Positions 26,933-34,568 of a stretch of 64,000 nt of DNA are shown in pieces. Where the stretch lies: NCBI GenBank assembly GCA_963732415.1, contig CAVSZK010000016.1, positions 1 to 64,000 on the forward strand, read 5' to 3'. The notes below the pieces were generated by a model. That model did not search any database. It was not told the DNA's origin and saw only the letters and a program-made list of their open reading frames with translations. This DNA comes from RPQJ01 sp963732415 (GTDB lineage Bacteria > Pseudomonadota > Gammaproteobacteria > Steroidobacterales > Steroidobacteraceae). Position 1 is the first letter of the stretch. Each line of letters begins with the position of its first letter. Made by a program: the position numbers and the translations under genes.

Positions 26933-28056
26933 GCTTCGGCAGCCCCTGACGCCTTGCGCCCCGTCCAGACGTTCTCGCGCACGCCGTTCGACCACCAGAT
27001 GCGGCAGGCGCCCTCGTCGGAAACCATGCAGGGACCGACCGGCTGGCGCGGCGTGCACGCGAGCCCGTACAGGCGGCACTCGTTCGGGTAGATCTTGCCG
27101 AGCACGACCTTCGCGCAGTCGCAGCCCGGGGGCATCTGTCCGGCGCGTTTCCTGGCCATGTCGGTGTACGACGGCAACTGCCTGCGCGAGTCGTGAGCCG
27201 CGTAGCGTTCCTTCAGTACGTAACCCGACTGCGGAATCGTGCCGATGCCGCGCCAGTTGGCGTCCACGACGTCCATCGTCTCGTCCATGAAGCGACGTGC
27301 CGCGGTGTTACCGCCCGGCCGCACCACGCTCGGGTAGCAATTGTCGAGGAAGCACTTGCCCTCGAGGCGCTGCCGCAGCACGGAATACAGCGCCGCGAGC
27401 AGTGAGTCCGGCTGGAATCCCGCGACGGCGGCCGGCATGTCGTGGTCGCGCGGCACGAACTCCCATTCCTCCGGACCCATGATGGTAGCAACGTGACCCG
27501 GCGCGATCAGTGCCTCGAAGCCGGGCTCGCCCGATTCGAGCAGCATCGCGACCGCGGGCCAGGTGAGCCGGCCGGACATCAGGTACAACAGGTTCGGCGG
27601 CGCACCCTGCGCGAGCAACGCGGCCGAGGGCGCCGTGGTGGTCTCGAACCCGGCGGCCAGGAACACGACCTTGCGCGTCGGGTTCGCGAGCGCGATCTGC
27701 GCCGCCTCCAGCGGACTCGCGATCGGCCGTACATCGGCGCCAGCCGCCTTGGCCTGCTCGAGCGAGCGTGGCTCGCTCTTCGACACGTTGACCGGCACCC
27801 GCAGCATGTCGCCATAGGCGAGCAGGATCACGCCTTCGTGCAGCGCCAGCTGGATCGCTTCGTAGATGTCCTCTTCCGGGCAGATACACACCGGGCAGCC
27901 CGGCCCGGGGACGATCTCGATGTTCGATGGGAGCGCCTTGCGCAGCCCCGCCATCGTGATCGAGCGCTCGTGGCCGCCACAGACGTTCATCACCTTGATG
28001 CGCGGCGGCAGCGGCAACGCGCGGATCCGGTCGAGCCAGACACTTGCGGTGCTCAT
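26929..28056 (-). CDS. hypD: Hydrogenase maturation scaffold HypD
   Basis: A 375-residue protein starting at ATG 28056 after GGAGACCGAC. Conserved features: CGGHE (Cys26), GPGCPVC (Cys54 and Cys57), and the C-terminal four-cysteine [4Fe-4S] region (CDCAKVVLGKIYPNEC and following). With HypC it assembles the Fe(CN)2CO unit. It lies 10 bp after hypB and overlaps hypF by 4 nt. Confidence 0.96.
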   Translation of the reverse strand: MSTASVWLDRIRALPLPPRIKVMNVCGGHERSITMAGLRKALPSNIEIVPGPGCPVCICPEEDIYEAIQLALHEGVILLAYGDMLRVPVNVSKSEPRSLEQAKAAGADVRPIASPLEAAQIALANPTRKVVFLAAGFETTTAPSAALLAQGAPPNLLYLMSGRLTWPAVAMLLESGEPGFEALIAPGHVATIMGPEEWEFVPRDHDMPAAVAGFQPDSLLAALYSVLRQRLEGKCFLDNCYPSVVRPGGNTAARRFMDETMDVVDANWRGIGTIPQSGYVLKERYAAHDSRRQLPSYTDMARKRAGQMPPGCDCAKVVLGKIYPNECRLYGLACTPRQPVGPCMVSDEGACRIWWSNGVRENVWTGRKASGAAEA

Positions 28057-28066
28057 GTCGGTCTCC

Positions 28067-28894
28067 TCAGCGTCCGGGACGTGCTCCGACCGCATGTGCG
28101 AGCGCACCGTCGGGCTGCACTGCTGGTCGCAGCGATTCGCCGCGCCGGGTGCGATCGCGCTGCGCGGCCACCTCGCGATCCAGCCAGGCGAGCCAGGCTT
28201 CGAAGCCCTCGCCTCCACGACTGGTCAACTCGATCGTCTCTCCGGAATAACCGATCTGCCTGAGCGACGCGTGCGCACGCTCGGTACTGAACTCGGTGAT
28301 GTACGGAAGCAGGTCGGTCTTTGTGATCAGCGACAGGTCCGCGGCGCGGAACATCACCGGGTACTTGGCCGGCTTGTCATCGCCCTCGGGAACCGAGAGC
28401 AGCGTGATGTTGCGGTGTTGGCCGAGGTCGAAACTCGCCGGGCAGACCAGGTTGCCGACGTTCTCGATGAACAGCACGTCGAGGCCCGCGAGCGGCAGGT
28501 CGTGGACGGCGTCGTGGACCATGGTTGCGTCCAGATGGCAGGCATTGCCGGTGCTGATCTGCACCGCGTCGACGCCGCAGGCACGTATCCTTTCCGCGTC
28601 ATTTTCGGTGGCGAGGTCGCCCTCGACGACCGCGATCTTCAGGCGACCGCCGAGCGCGCGGATCGTTGCTTCCAGCAGCGCCGTCTTGCCCGCGCCGGGC
28701 GATGACATCAGGTTCAGCGCGAGCACGCCGTGGCCGTCGAAATGCTCGCGGTTGTGCGCGGCTACCCGGTCGTTTTCGCCGAGGATCGCGGTGATGACCT
28801 CGATGGTCTCGATCCTGCCGGCCACACCCTTCGGCGCAGCCAGCGGCGCCCGCGTGGCGGACGGCCCCAGCGAACATCCACAGTCACGACACAT
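28067..28894 (-). CDS. hypB: Hydrogenase nickel insertion GTPase HypB
   Basis: A 275-residue GTPase. N-terminal MCRDCGC is the CxxCGC high-affinity nickel site; there is no His-rich stretch, so it is a non-storage form. The P-loop is SSPGAGKT (64-71), and the GTPase-domain metal-site motif is GNACHLDA. It delivers Ni with HypA. ATG 28894 with a GGAGAATC site 5' of it. The last 40 residues are Arg-rich and not typical of the family core. Confidence 0.95.
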   Translation of the reverse strand: MCRDCGCSLGPSATRAPLAAPKGVAGRIETIEVITAILGENDRVAAHNREHFDGHGVLALNLMSSPGAGKTALLEATIRALGGRLKIAVVEGDLATENDAERIRACGVDAVQISTGNACHLDATMVHDAVHDLPLAGLDVLFIENVGNLVCPASFDLGQHRNITLLSVPEGDDKPAKYPVMFRAADLSLITKTDLLPYITEFSTERAHASLRQIGYSGETIELTSRGGEGFEAWLAWLDREVAAQRDRTRRGESLRPAVQPDGALAHAVGARPGR

Positions 28895-28904
28895 CGCGAT
28901 TCTC

Positions 28905-29267
28905 CTAGTGAACGGGCGCGGCCGAGGTTTCGACCTCGACGCGCTTCAGGATCATTTCCTCGCCGCCGATCACGTCCACCTTCCAGTCGCCACAGCCGCC
29001 ACAGAGCAGCCGGTTCACACCGACGTCCGTCTCGGCATTGCAGCTGCGGCAGCGCACCCGGACCGGCACCGTCTCGATTTCGAGCGTGGCGTGCTCCGCC
29101 AGCGTCCCCGCGGCGGCGAGCGGATAGGCGTGCTCGAGCAACTGCGGCTCGACGCCCGACAGCGGCCCGACGGTGATCACGATCGAGATGACGCGGCGCG
29201 CGTCGTTCTGCCGCGCCACCCGCTCGACCTGCTCGATCAGCGCCTGGCAGATGGAAAGTTCATGCAT
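28905..29267 (-). CDS. hypA: Hydrogenase nickel metallochaperone HypA
   Basis: A 120-residue protein beginning MHELSICQALIEQV (His2 is the nickel ligand). The zinc site is formed by Cys73/76 and Cys89/92 (CRSC and CGGC). The correct start is ATG 29267 within the end of hypC; the longer frame upstream is inside hypC. It passes Ni to HypB and the hydrogenase large subunit. Confidence 0.95.
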   Translation of the reverse strand: MHELSICQALIEQVERVARQNDARRVISIVITVGPLSGVEPQLLEHAYPLAAAGTLAEHATLEIETVPVRVRCRSCNAETDVGVNRLLCGGCGDWKVDVIGGEEMILKRVEVETSAAPVH

Positions 29268-29484
29268 GCTCCAGGACCTGGTCGAAGAGTTCCCACGTGA
29301 CGCGGGCCTCCTCTTCACTCACCTTCTGGATCGCATAACCGACGTGCACGAGCACGTGGTCGCCGGGCGCAATCTCCTCGCCCTGCATCATGAACAGGCT
29401 TATTTCCCGTTCAATTCCCTTCGCCTCGCAGACGGCGTTGAAACCGTCAACGGACTTGATCCGCATCGGCACGGCAAGACACAT
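29260..29484 (-). CDS. hypC: Hydrogenase maturation chaperone HypC
   Basis: A 74-residue protein with the invariant MCLAVPMRI start (Cys2) and PGDHVLVHVGYAIQKV. It follows GGGAGGTGGATC, a strong ribosome-binding site, and is first in the hyp operon. HypC shuttles the Fe(CN)2CO unit between HypD and the hydrogenase large subunit. It overlaps hypA by 8 nt. Confidence 0.96.
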   Translation of the reverse strand: MCLAVPMRIKSVDGFNAVCEAKGIEREISLFMMQGEEIAPGDHVLVHVGYAIQKVSEEEARVTWELFDQVLEHA

Positions 29485-29577
29485 GATCCACCTCCCGCCG
29501 CGGGACCGCACAGGACCCCGGGGCACGCGCGGAGACTCGCAAACCCCAACCGTCAGGTCAATTAAGTAGATGCCCCG

Positions 29578-29596
29578 GCCGGGCGACGAGCCCGGC
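29578..29596 (-). terminator. Hairpin between the DUF6116-like gene and hypC
   Basis: GCCGGGC/GCCCGGC (29578-29584 and 29590-29596, loop gacga) lies just downstream of the gene ending at 29607 and upstream of hypC. Only a short T run follows on either strand, so its strength is uncertain. Confidence 0.45.
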
Positions 29597-29606
29597 TTTC
29601 CAGGCT

Positions 29607-29813
29607 TCAGCGCTTCGCGGTGGCGTAAGGCACGGTTGGGGCCTTCTTGCGCAGGAAACCCAGCAGCAGCGTGCCAAGTGCCAGCAGGATCTCGTCTGCG
29701 AACGGCACCAGGTCCGGCACGAACAAGTCGAACACGAACAGGGTGGCGGTCAGCGCAAAGAGCGTGGGAAACCGCAGGCCGGCGGCGAATCGCGCGACGA
29801 CGTCGCGGATCAT
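29607..29813 (-). CDS. Small membrane protein (DUF6116-like)
   Basis: A 68-residue protein with two hydrophobic stretches (about 13-30 and 36-52) containing PTLFALTATLFVFDLFVPD and PFADEILLALGTLLLG. This pattern (FxxDLxVPDxxPFxDEI) is that of a small uncharacterised family found in Gammaproteobacteria, which I recall as DUF6116; the assignment is from memory. The ATG overlaps the stop of the upstream gene (ATGA at 29810-29813). Confidence 0.6.
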   Translation of the reverse strand: MIRDVVARFAAGLRFPTLFALTATLFVFDLFVPDLVPFADEILLALGTLLLGFLRKKAPTVPYATAKR

Positions 29814-30172
29814 CGCGAGCGCCCTCCCGGGGTAAGTACCTTTACTGCCAGGCTGAAGCTGCGCGATTCCGAAGGGCGCAGCGCGCCCACGCCGACGACC
29901 TGGCGCACCAGCTCCTCGCCACGTTCATTCCGGATCGTGAGCACCACCGAATACTCCCAGTCGCCACCCTTCTCGGGGTGCTCGAGCACCCCTTCGACCG
30001 CCAGCGCAGTGAAGCCCTCGGCCGCAGCGGGCAACGGCGCCGCAGCGGCCCCGAACCGCAGGTGGTGCCGGCATTGCGGGCAGACCGCGGAACTCTCGAG
30101 GATCGTTGCCTTGCAATGCGGGCAGGTCCGCGTGCGACCGACCGCTCCGGAGGATGTGCGCCCGGGCAGCAT
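29810..30172 (-). CDS. Small zinc-ribbon protein of unknown function
   Basis: A 120-residue protein. Residues 16-34 contain CPHC and CPQC, spaced as a zinc ribbon. The remainder (about 55-120) looks like a beta-sandwich domain (YSVVLTIRNERGEELVRQVVGVG, SRSFSLAVKVLTPGG), as in proteins that sense or bind at the envelope. No signal peptide. The gene overlaps the small membrane protein by 4 nt, so the two probably work together. Confidence 0.6.
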   Translation of the reverse strand: MLPGRTSSGAVGRTRTCPHCKATILESSAVCPQCRHHLRFGAAAAPLPAAAEGFTALAVEGVLEHPEKGGDWEYSVVLTIRNERGEELVRQVVGVGALRPSESRSFSLAVKVLTPGGRSR

Positions 30173-30189
30173 TCAGGCCGGGCCGGACG

Positions 30190-30684
30190 TCACTTGCTGC
30201 CCGGACCCTGGTCGGTCCAGCCGAAGTCGGCCTGGCCGCGCATGCGCGAGCCCGCCGCGACGGTGAGCACGGCCGCCTTGACGTCGCCGTTGATCACGCC
30301 GGTCTCGAGCAGTTCGACACGCGCGGTCGCGGTGATGTTGCCGTGCACTTCGCCACTGACGATCACCATCGAGGCAGTGACCTGCCCGGTCACGTGTGCG
30401 CCCTGTTCGATGGTCACGTTGCCTTCCACGTTGACGTCGCCCTTGAAGCGGCCGGCAACACGCACATTGCCCGAGCCCTCGATCTTGCCCTCGATCGTGA
30501 GGTCGCCAGCGATCAGCGACTCCTTAGCCGGGCCGCGTTCCACCGCACGACGCGATACGTCGGGCGTGACCGTACCGAGCGGCGCGGACGTTCGCTCGAC
30601 GGAGCGTAGCTCGGGTGCCGCCGCGGCCGGCTCGCCGGCGCCCGGGTTGGTTTCCTTGGCCGTGGGATCTTTCCAGAGCGCCAT
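30190..30684 (-). CDS. Bactofilin-family polymer-forming protein
   Basis: A 164-residue protein starting at ATG 30684 (MALWKD); ATG 30690 is also possible. After a low-complexity N-terminus the core (about 60-150) shows the bactofilin beta-helix repeat: SLIAGDLTIEGKIEGSGNV, GRFKGDVNVEGNVTIEQGAHVTG, SGEVHGNITATARVELLETGVINGDV. Bactofilins polymerise at the membrane and organise cell-envelope enzymes. It stands alone 18 bp upstream of the zinc-ribbon gene. Confidence 0.88.
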   Translation of the reverse strand: MALWKDPTAKETNPGAGEPAAAAPELRSVERTSAPLGTVTPDVSRRAVERGPAKESLIAGDLTIEGKIEGSGNVRVAGRFKGDVNVEGNVTIEQGAHVTGQVTASMVIVSGEVHGNITATARVELLETGVINGDVKAAVLTVAAGSRMRGQADFGWTDQGPGSK

Positions 30685-30731
30685 GTGCATCTCCTGATTT
30701 GCGCGCGTGCTGCGCTACTGCGTTATACCGA

Positions 30732-30807
30732 TGGTGCCGGCTGAGGGATTCGAACCCCCGACCCCCTGATTACAAATCAGGTGCACTACCAACTGTGCTA
30801 AGCCGGC
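30732..30807 (-). tRNA. tRNA-Thr(UGU)
   Basis: The minus strand folds as a full cloverleaf: acceptor GCCGGCT/AGCCGGC, anticodon stem CCTGA/TCAGG with loop TTTGTAA (anticodon TGT), and T arm with TTCGAAT. The CCA end is encoded (30732-30734 complement). Total 76 nt. It lies after the SPOR gene, in the position of the tRNA cluster that follows birA-coaX in many Gammaproteobacteria. Confidence 0.96.
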
Positions 30808-30846
30808 ACCGGGACGGCGATTCTAACCGCCGATCCGCCTCCGCGC

Positions 30847-31563
30847 TCAGGGTGATGGCACGGCCGGCGTCACGGAATCGGGGTCCGGGCAGGCCCGCAG
30901 CTCGACGCGCGTGTCCTGGCCGTCCTGGATTCTAAACATGTCCAGGCCCGGCAGGCCGGCGTTTGTGTCGCGGTCCACGTCCAGCCAGAACACGTTTTCG
31001 GCCCGGTAACGGTCTTCCACCATCGGCGTGAAACCTGCCTGCGTTGCAGTCGCGATCACCTGGGCTGCACGGCCGGCGTCGCTGAAGACGCCGAGCGAGA
31101 TGACATTGCCGGGCGGCTCGTCGGCGAGCAGGTAGGCGTCGGTAATGCCGGCAGCCTTGAGTGCCGTAAGCGCGTTCTCCGCATCTTCAGCGGTTGCGAG
31201 ATCCTCGACGCGCACCCACTGCCCGACCCAGACCTCGTCGCGGGCGGCCCTGAGCCTCGACTGGAACCCAAGGCCATCGAGCCTGGCGGCGGCCTGTTCT
31301 GCGCCGGCCTGGTCAAGATAGGGCCCGCCGCTCACGCAGGCGGCTGAAGCACCGGGGCCCATTGGCCCGGCGCCCTGCACGAGGGACGCTCCTTGCTGCT
31401 GCACGGGCTCCTCGCGCAGCAGGCGTATCACGGGGGAATCCTGCCGGCTCGGCGTCGCGTGGCCGGCAGCAGCCGGCGGAGGAGCGATCCAACGCGTCCA
31501 CGCGAAAAACAGGATGTTGGCCAGCAGCAGGACGAGGAACAGTGCTCGCACTTTGAGTGCCAC
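30847..31563 (-). CDS. SPOR-domain membrane protein
   Basis: A 238-residue protein with one N-terminal membrane helix (about 7-24, LFLVLLLANILFFAW), a Pro/Gln-rich linker, and a C-terminal SPOR-like domain of about 80 residues (GPYLDQAGAEQAAARLDGLGF, AYLLADEPPGNVISLGVFSDAGRAAQV). SPOR domains bind denuded peptidoglycan at the septum. The order birA-coaX-SPOR-tRNA is common in Gammaproteobacteria, here interrupted by a cytochrome gene. Confidence 0.8.
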   Translation of the reverse strand: MALKVRALFLVLLLANILFFAWTRWIAPPPAAAGHATPSRQDSPVIRLLREEPVQQQGASLVQGAGPMGPGASAACVSGGPYLDQAGAEQAAARLDGLGFQSRLRAARDEVWVGQWVRVEDLATAEDAENALTALKAAGITDAYLLADEPPGNVISLGVFSDAGRAAQVIATATQAGFTPMVEDRYRAENVFWLDVDRDTNAGLPGLDMFRIQDGQDTRVELRACPDPDSVTPAVPSP

Positions 31564-31613
31564 TCTCTTCTGGGACGTCGCCAGGGGGACCCGGATCTTA
31601 TCCGGAAATGCAA

Positions 31614-31643
31614 AGACCCGCCCCTCGGAGGAAGGGCGGGTCT
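31614..31643 (-). terminator. Intrinsic terminator-like hairpin
   Basis: A 10-bp stem AGACCCGCCC/GGGCGGGTCT (31614-31623 and 31634-31643). On the minus strand it is followed by TTTG, so it is a weak terminator for the monohaem cytochrome gene ending at 31702. A smaller hairpin (CAGCCCC/GGGGCTG, about 31673-31691) lies between them. Confidence 0.6.
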
Positions 31644-31701
31644 AATGCCGGCGAAGGCGTAAAGAGCCGGACAGCCCCGGTGCGGGGCTGCAGGTCTACT
31701 G

Positions 31702-31977
31702 TCAGCCGCCGCTCGCCATGTAGGCAGCCACGTCGGCAGCCTGCGCGGCGGTCAGCTTGAACGCCTTCTTGTGCTTCATCTGGCCGGCCGCGATCTGTTC
31801 GATCGTCGCCTGCAGTTCTTTTGCGTCGTCGCCCTTGAAGTCGGCCGCTTCATGGCACTCCGCGCAGTCCTTCTCGAACAGCGCCTTGCCCGCGGCAGCG
31901 TCGGCCAGCGCGGATCCGCTGTAACCGGCAAGCCCGGCAGCCACCAGTCCGATCGTCGTCAATGTCCTGATTTTCAT
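31702..31977 (-). CDS. Small monohaem cytochrome c
   Basis: A 91-residue precursor starting at ATG 31977, after GGAGAAAGCTT. A signal peptide ends near SALADA, followed by one haem motif CAECHEAADF and a lysine-rich helix (GQMKHKKAFKLTAAQAADVAAYMASGG). It is related to, but clearly different from, the two paralogous cytochromes at 9305 and 40002. It is inserted between coaX and the SPOR gene, where most relatives have none. Confidence 0.88.
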   Translation of the reverse strand: MKIRTLTTIGLVAAGLAGYSGSALADAAAGKALFEKDCAECHEAADFKGDDAKELQATIEQIAAGQMKHKKAFKLTAAQAADVAAYMASGG

Positions 31978-32057
31978 AAGCTTTCTCCAGATTGACTGCC
32001 CGGCGACAGTCCCGCCGGCACTTTGCACCCGGCCGCAATGATACACGCCGAGCCTGC

Positions 32058-32837
32058 TTACTCAGACTGCGGTTTCCCACCATAGTTCGGGATTCCGGCC
32101 CCGGATAGAAGCGCGAGTCCGCGCAGCACGAGGTCCGGCACCAGCCTGACGCGCGACCTGACGAGCGGGGCCACGGTCGCGGCCGCGCCACCGGTCAACA
32201 GCAGCGCCGGCTGCTGCCCGAGCCTGGATTTCACGTCCGCCACGCCACGATCAATAAATGCCGCAACCGCCAGCCGGCAACCGCGCTCGATCGCGTCGCG
32301 GGTGTTGTCCGCGAGCAGCGCATCGCCTGATTCGCCGCTGGCGGCCGAGTGCCCGGCGAGGTCCGCCGTGCCACCGTGCAGCGAGTTCACCATCAGCCCG
32401 GGACCGGGAATGATGAATCCACCGAGATGCTCGCCGCTCGCGGTCACTGAGTCGAAGGTCGCCGCGGTGCCGACGTCGGCGACGCAGCAGGCGCCCTGGG
32501 TGGCCGCGTGCCCGGCGATGATGGCCAACCAGCGGTCCACACCGAGCAGACACGGCTCGCGATAGGCGTTGCGGACGCCGCCCGCCTCGCGGCTGGTCGA
32601 TACGAAGTGCGCGCGCCGACCGGTTGCCACCTCGACCGCAGCGTCGAGCGCCTCAGACGGCGCTACCGAAACGCTCGCCACGAGCACGTCGTTGATTCCA
32701 GGCGCCGCAAGCAATGATCGCCGCCAGTCGTCCCGGGTCCAGCCCGAATAGCTGGCCGCCTGCTGCGCGCCGAGCCTGCCGTCGTCGAGCGTCGCCCATT
32801 TGACGCGTGAATTGCCGATATCGACCAGCAACTTCAT
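32058..32837 (-). CDS. coaX: Type III pantothenate kinase
   Basis: A 259-residue kinase of the acetate-kinase-like fold. The phosphate-binding motif DIGNSRVKW (6-14), the substrate loop GVDRW and the DVGTAATFD motif are all present, as is GGFIIPGPGL. It catalyses the first step of coenzyme A synthesis. The start overlaps birA by 4 nt, an arrangement typical of birA-coaX pairs. Confidence 0.95.
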   Translation of the reverse strand: MKLLVDIGNSRVKWATLDDGRLGAQQAASYSGWTRDDWRRSLLAAPGINDVLVASVSVAPSEALDAAVEVATGRRAHFVSTSREAGGVRNAYREPCLLGVDRWLAIIAGHAATQGACCVADVGTAATFDSVTASGEHLGGFIIPGPGLMVNSLHGGTADLAGHSAASGESGDALLADNTRDAIERGCRLAVAAFIDRGVADVKSRLGQQPALLLTGGAAATVAPLVRSRVRLVPDLVLRGLALLSGAGIPNYGGKPQSE

Positions 32838-33844
32838 TTCGCGGGTTCCTGCGCCGCCCGCAGGCTGACATCGCCGGCAAAATACCGCTCGACACGCCCG
32901 TCGGTCTCTATACGCAGCGCACCGTCACGATCCGCGCCGAGCGCGCGTCCCTCGATGTCTCCCGTGCTCTGCGTGACACGTACGTCGGCGCCCGAAAGTG
33001 AGTCGAGTTGCTGCCAGCGCGCCGCGAAAGGTGCGAAGCCCTCGCGGCCGAAGCGCTCGAGCCCCTCGCACATCGCCGCGACCAGGTGGCCGGCAAGCAA
33101 ATTGCGGCCCGGGAGCCGCCCGCCCATGGCCTCACGCAGGTCAGCGACCGGTGTGGCGCCCGGCGCGGCCAGGCTCGCGCGCGACGTGTCCGGCAGCGCG
33201 AGATTGAGGCCGAGTCCGGCCACGACACTCGCCGCACCGCCCGCCTCCAGGCGTAATTGAATCAACAGCCCGCCGAGTTTCCGGTGACGCCACACGATGT
33301 CGTTCGGCCACTTGAGCATCACCTCGCTCGCCCCCTCGGCCCTGAGCGCGTCGGCCACCTGCACTCCGAGCGCCAGGCTCAATGCAGACAGTTCAGCCGG
33401 AGCCTCTGGATAGCTCCAGGCCACGGAGAACGTCACGCCCGAGCCGAAAGGCGCGAGCCACGAGCGACCGCGCCGCCCACGCCCCGCGCGCTGGATCTCG
33501 GCAAGAACGATGCGAGGCGACCCGGCCAGCGGCGCCGGCGCAGAGTAAAGGTATTCGTTGGTCGAGTCCGTGGCGAAGTGGACTTCGAGTTCACCGGTCA
33601 AGGGCCTGCCCGGCTGCCCGGCTGCCCGGAGGATCGCGTCGGCGTCGAGCAGCTCGCAGGCCTCCGCGAGCCGGTAGCCGCGCCGATCGACGCTGACGAT
33701 TTCGACTCCCGATTGCCGTAGCTCGCCGACCAGCTTCCACACCGCGGTACGGCTCACGCCGAGCCGGGCCGCAAGTCCAGGTCCGGCGTGCATCTGGCCG
33801 TCGGCCAGCAGTGCGAGCAGTGCGCTGCGCGTGGCGTCACTCAT
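32834..33844 (-). CDS. birA: Bifunctional biotin-[acetyl-CoA carboxylase] ligase and repressor BirA
   Basis: A 336-residue protein. The start ATG 33844 overlaps the plsY stop by 4 nt (ATGA). The N-terminus has a winged helix (LAARLGVSRTAVWKLVGELRQSGVEI), so the protein can act as a repressor. The ligase domain carries GRGRRGRSW, KWPNDI and the GLGLNLA block. The C-terminal SH3-like domain is present (GADRDGALRIE). It attaches biotin to the carboxylase BCCP. Confidence 0.95.
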   Translation of the reverse strand: MSDATRSALLALLADGQMHAGPGLAARLGVSRTAVWKLVGELRQSGVEIVSVDRRGYRLAEACELLDADAILRAAGQPGRPLTGELEVHFATDSTNEYLYSAPAPLAGSPRIVLAEIQRAGRGRRGRSWLAPFGSGVTFSVAWSYPEAPAELSALSLALGVQVADALRAEGASEVMLKWPNDIVWRHRKLGGLLIQLRLEAGGAASVVAGLGLNLALPDTSRASLAAPGATPVADLREAMGGRLPGRNLLAGHLVAAMCEGLERFGREGFAPFAARWQQLDSLSGADVRVTQSTGDIEGRALGADRDGALRIETDGRVERYFAGDVSLRAAQEPAK

Positions 33845-34479
33845 CGCGGCCGCAGCAGCCACAGTCGCTGCGCCCGGTTCTCGGTGCCGTCCCTCATGCG
33901 CTGGATGTTGGCGCGGTGCGTGTAAGCGACAAAGGCGGCCATCACGACGCCGTAGATGAGCAGCGGAGTGTCGCCGGGCAACGCGTAGGCGGCATACAGC
34001 GGCAATGACGCGACACCGAGCATGGTGCCGAGCCCCACATAGCCGGTCAGCACCACGCAGGCGAGCCAGACCACGATAAACGGCAGCAGTGCCGCGGGCG
34101 CCAGTAGCGCGACGGTCCCAAGTAGCGTGGCGGCGCCCTTGCCACCGCGAAACTCATGCCAGACCGGGTATACGTGACCGACGACCACGGCGATGGCACA
34201 TGCAACTGCGAGCCACTCCCTGTCGATGTTCGCGTCGTAACCGACCAGTGGCAGCGCGAGCCCGGGCAGCACGCCAACTGCGAGCAGCGCCTTGCCTACG
34301 TCGAACGCGAGCACGCCTGCCGCGAACTTCCAGCCCTGGGTCCTGAGCGCGTTGGTGCTTCCGGCATTGCCGCTGCCCTGCTCGCGGATGTCGATACCTC
34401 GAAGCCGCCCGAGCAGAAGGCTGCCAATGATCGACCCGATCAGGTACGAAAGCAGGGTCTTTACGCCGAGTTCGAGCAC
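33841..34479 (-). CDS. plsY: Acyl-phosphate:glycerol-3-phosphate acyltransferase PlsY
   Basis: A 212-residue inner-membrane enzyme with five hydrophobic helices. The three conserved loops are visible: GSGNAGSTNALRT (glycerol-3-phosphate site), GHVYPVWHEFRGGKGAAT, and AYTHRANIQRMRDGTE near the C-terminus. It makes lysophosphatidate for phospholipid synthesis. Coupled to birA by an ATGA overlap. Confidence 0.95.
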   Translation of the reverse strand: MLELGVKTLLSYLIGSIIGSLLLGRLRGIDIREQGSGNAGSTNALRTQGWKFAAGVLAFDVGKALLAVGVLPGLALPLVGYDANIDREWLAVACAIAVVVGHVYPVWHEFRGGKGAATLLGTVALLAPAALLPFIVVWLACVVLTGYVGLGTMLGVASLPLYAAYALPGDTPLLIYGVVMAAFVAYTHRANIQRMRDGTENRAQRLWLLRPR

Positions 34480-34568
34480 GCGGGCCTCCGGTCGGCGATT
34501 CTAGCATCGGCCCCAGGCGGCTCCGGGGACACCGGCCACGCGGCACGCCGATTGAAACGCGACGCCGG

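Noticed and set aside
22270..29484. [NiFe] hydrogenase large or small subunit within the hyp region
   Set aside because: No L1/L2 CxxC motif pairs or twin-arginine small subunit were found on either strand; all genes are maturation factors.
29530..29560. GG-N9-GC pattern upstream of hypC as a sigma54 promoter
   Set aside because: The spacing is one nucleotide short and the -24 box is poor. hyp operons are often sigma54-controlled, but this site does not support it.
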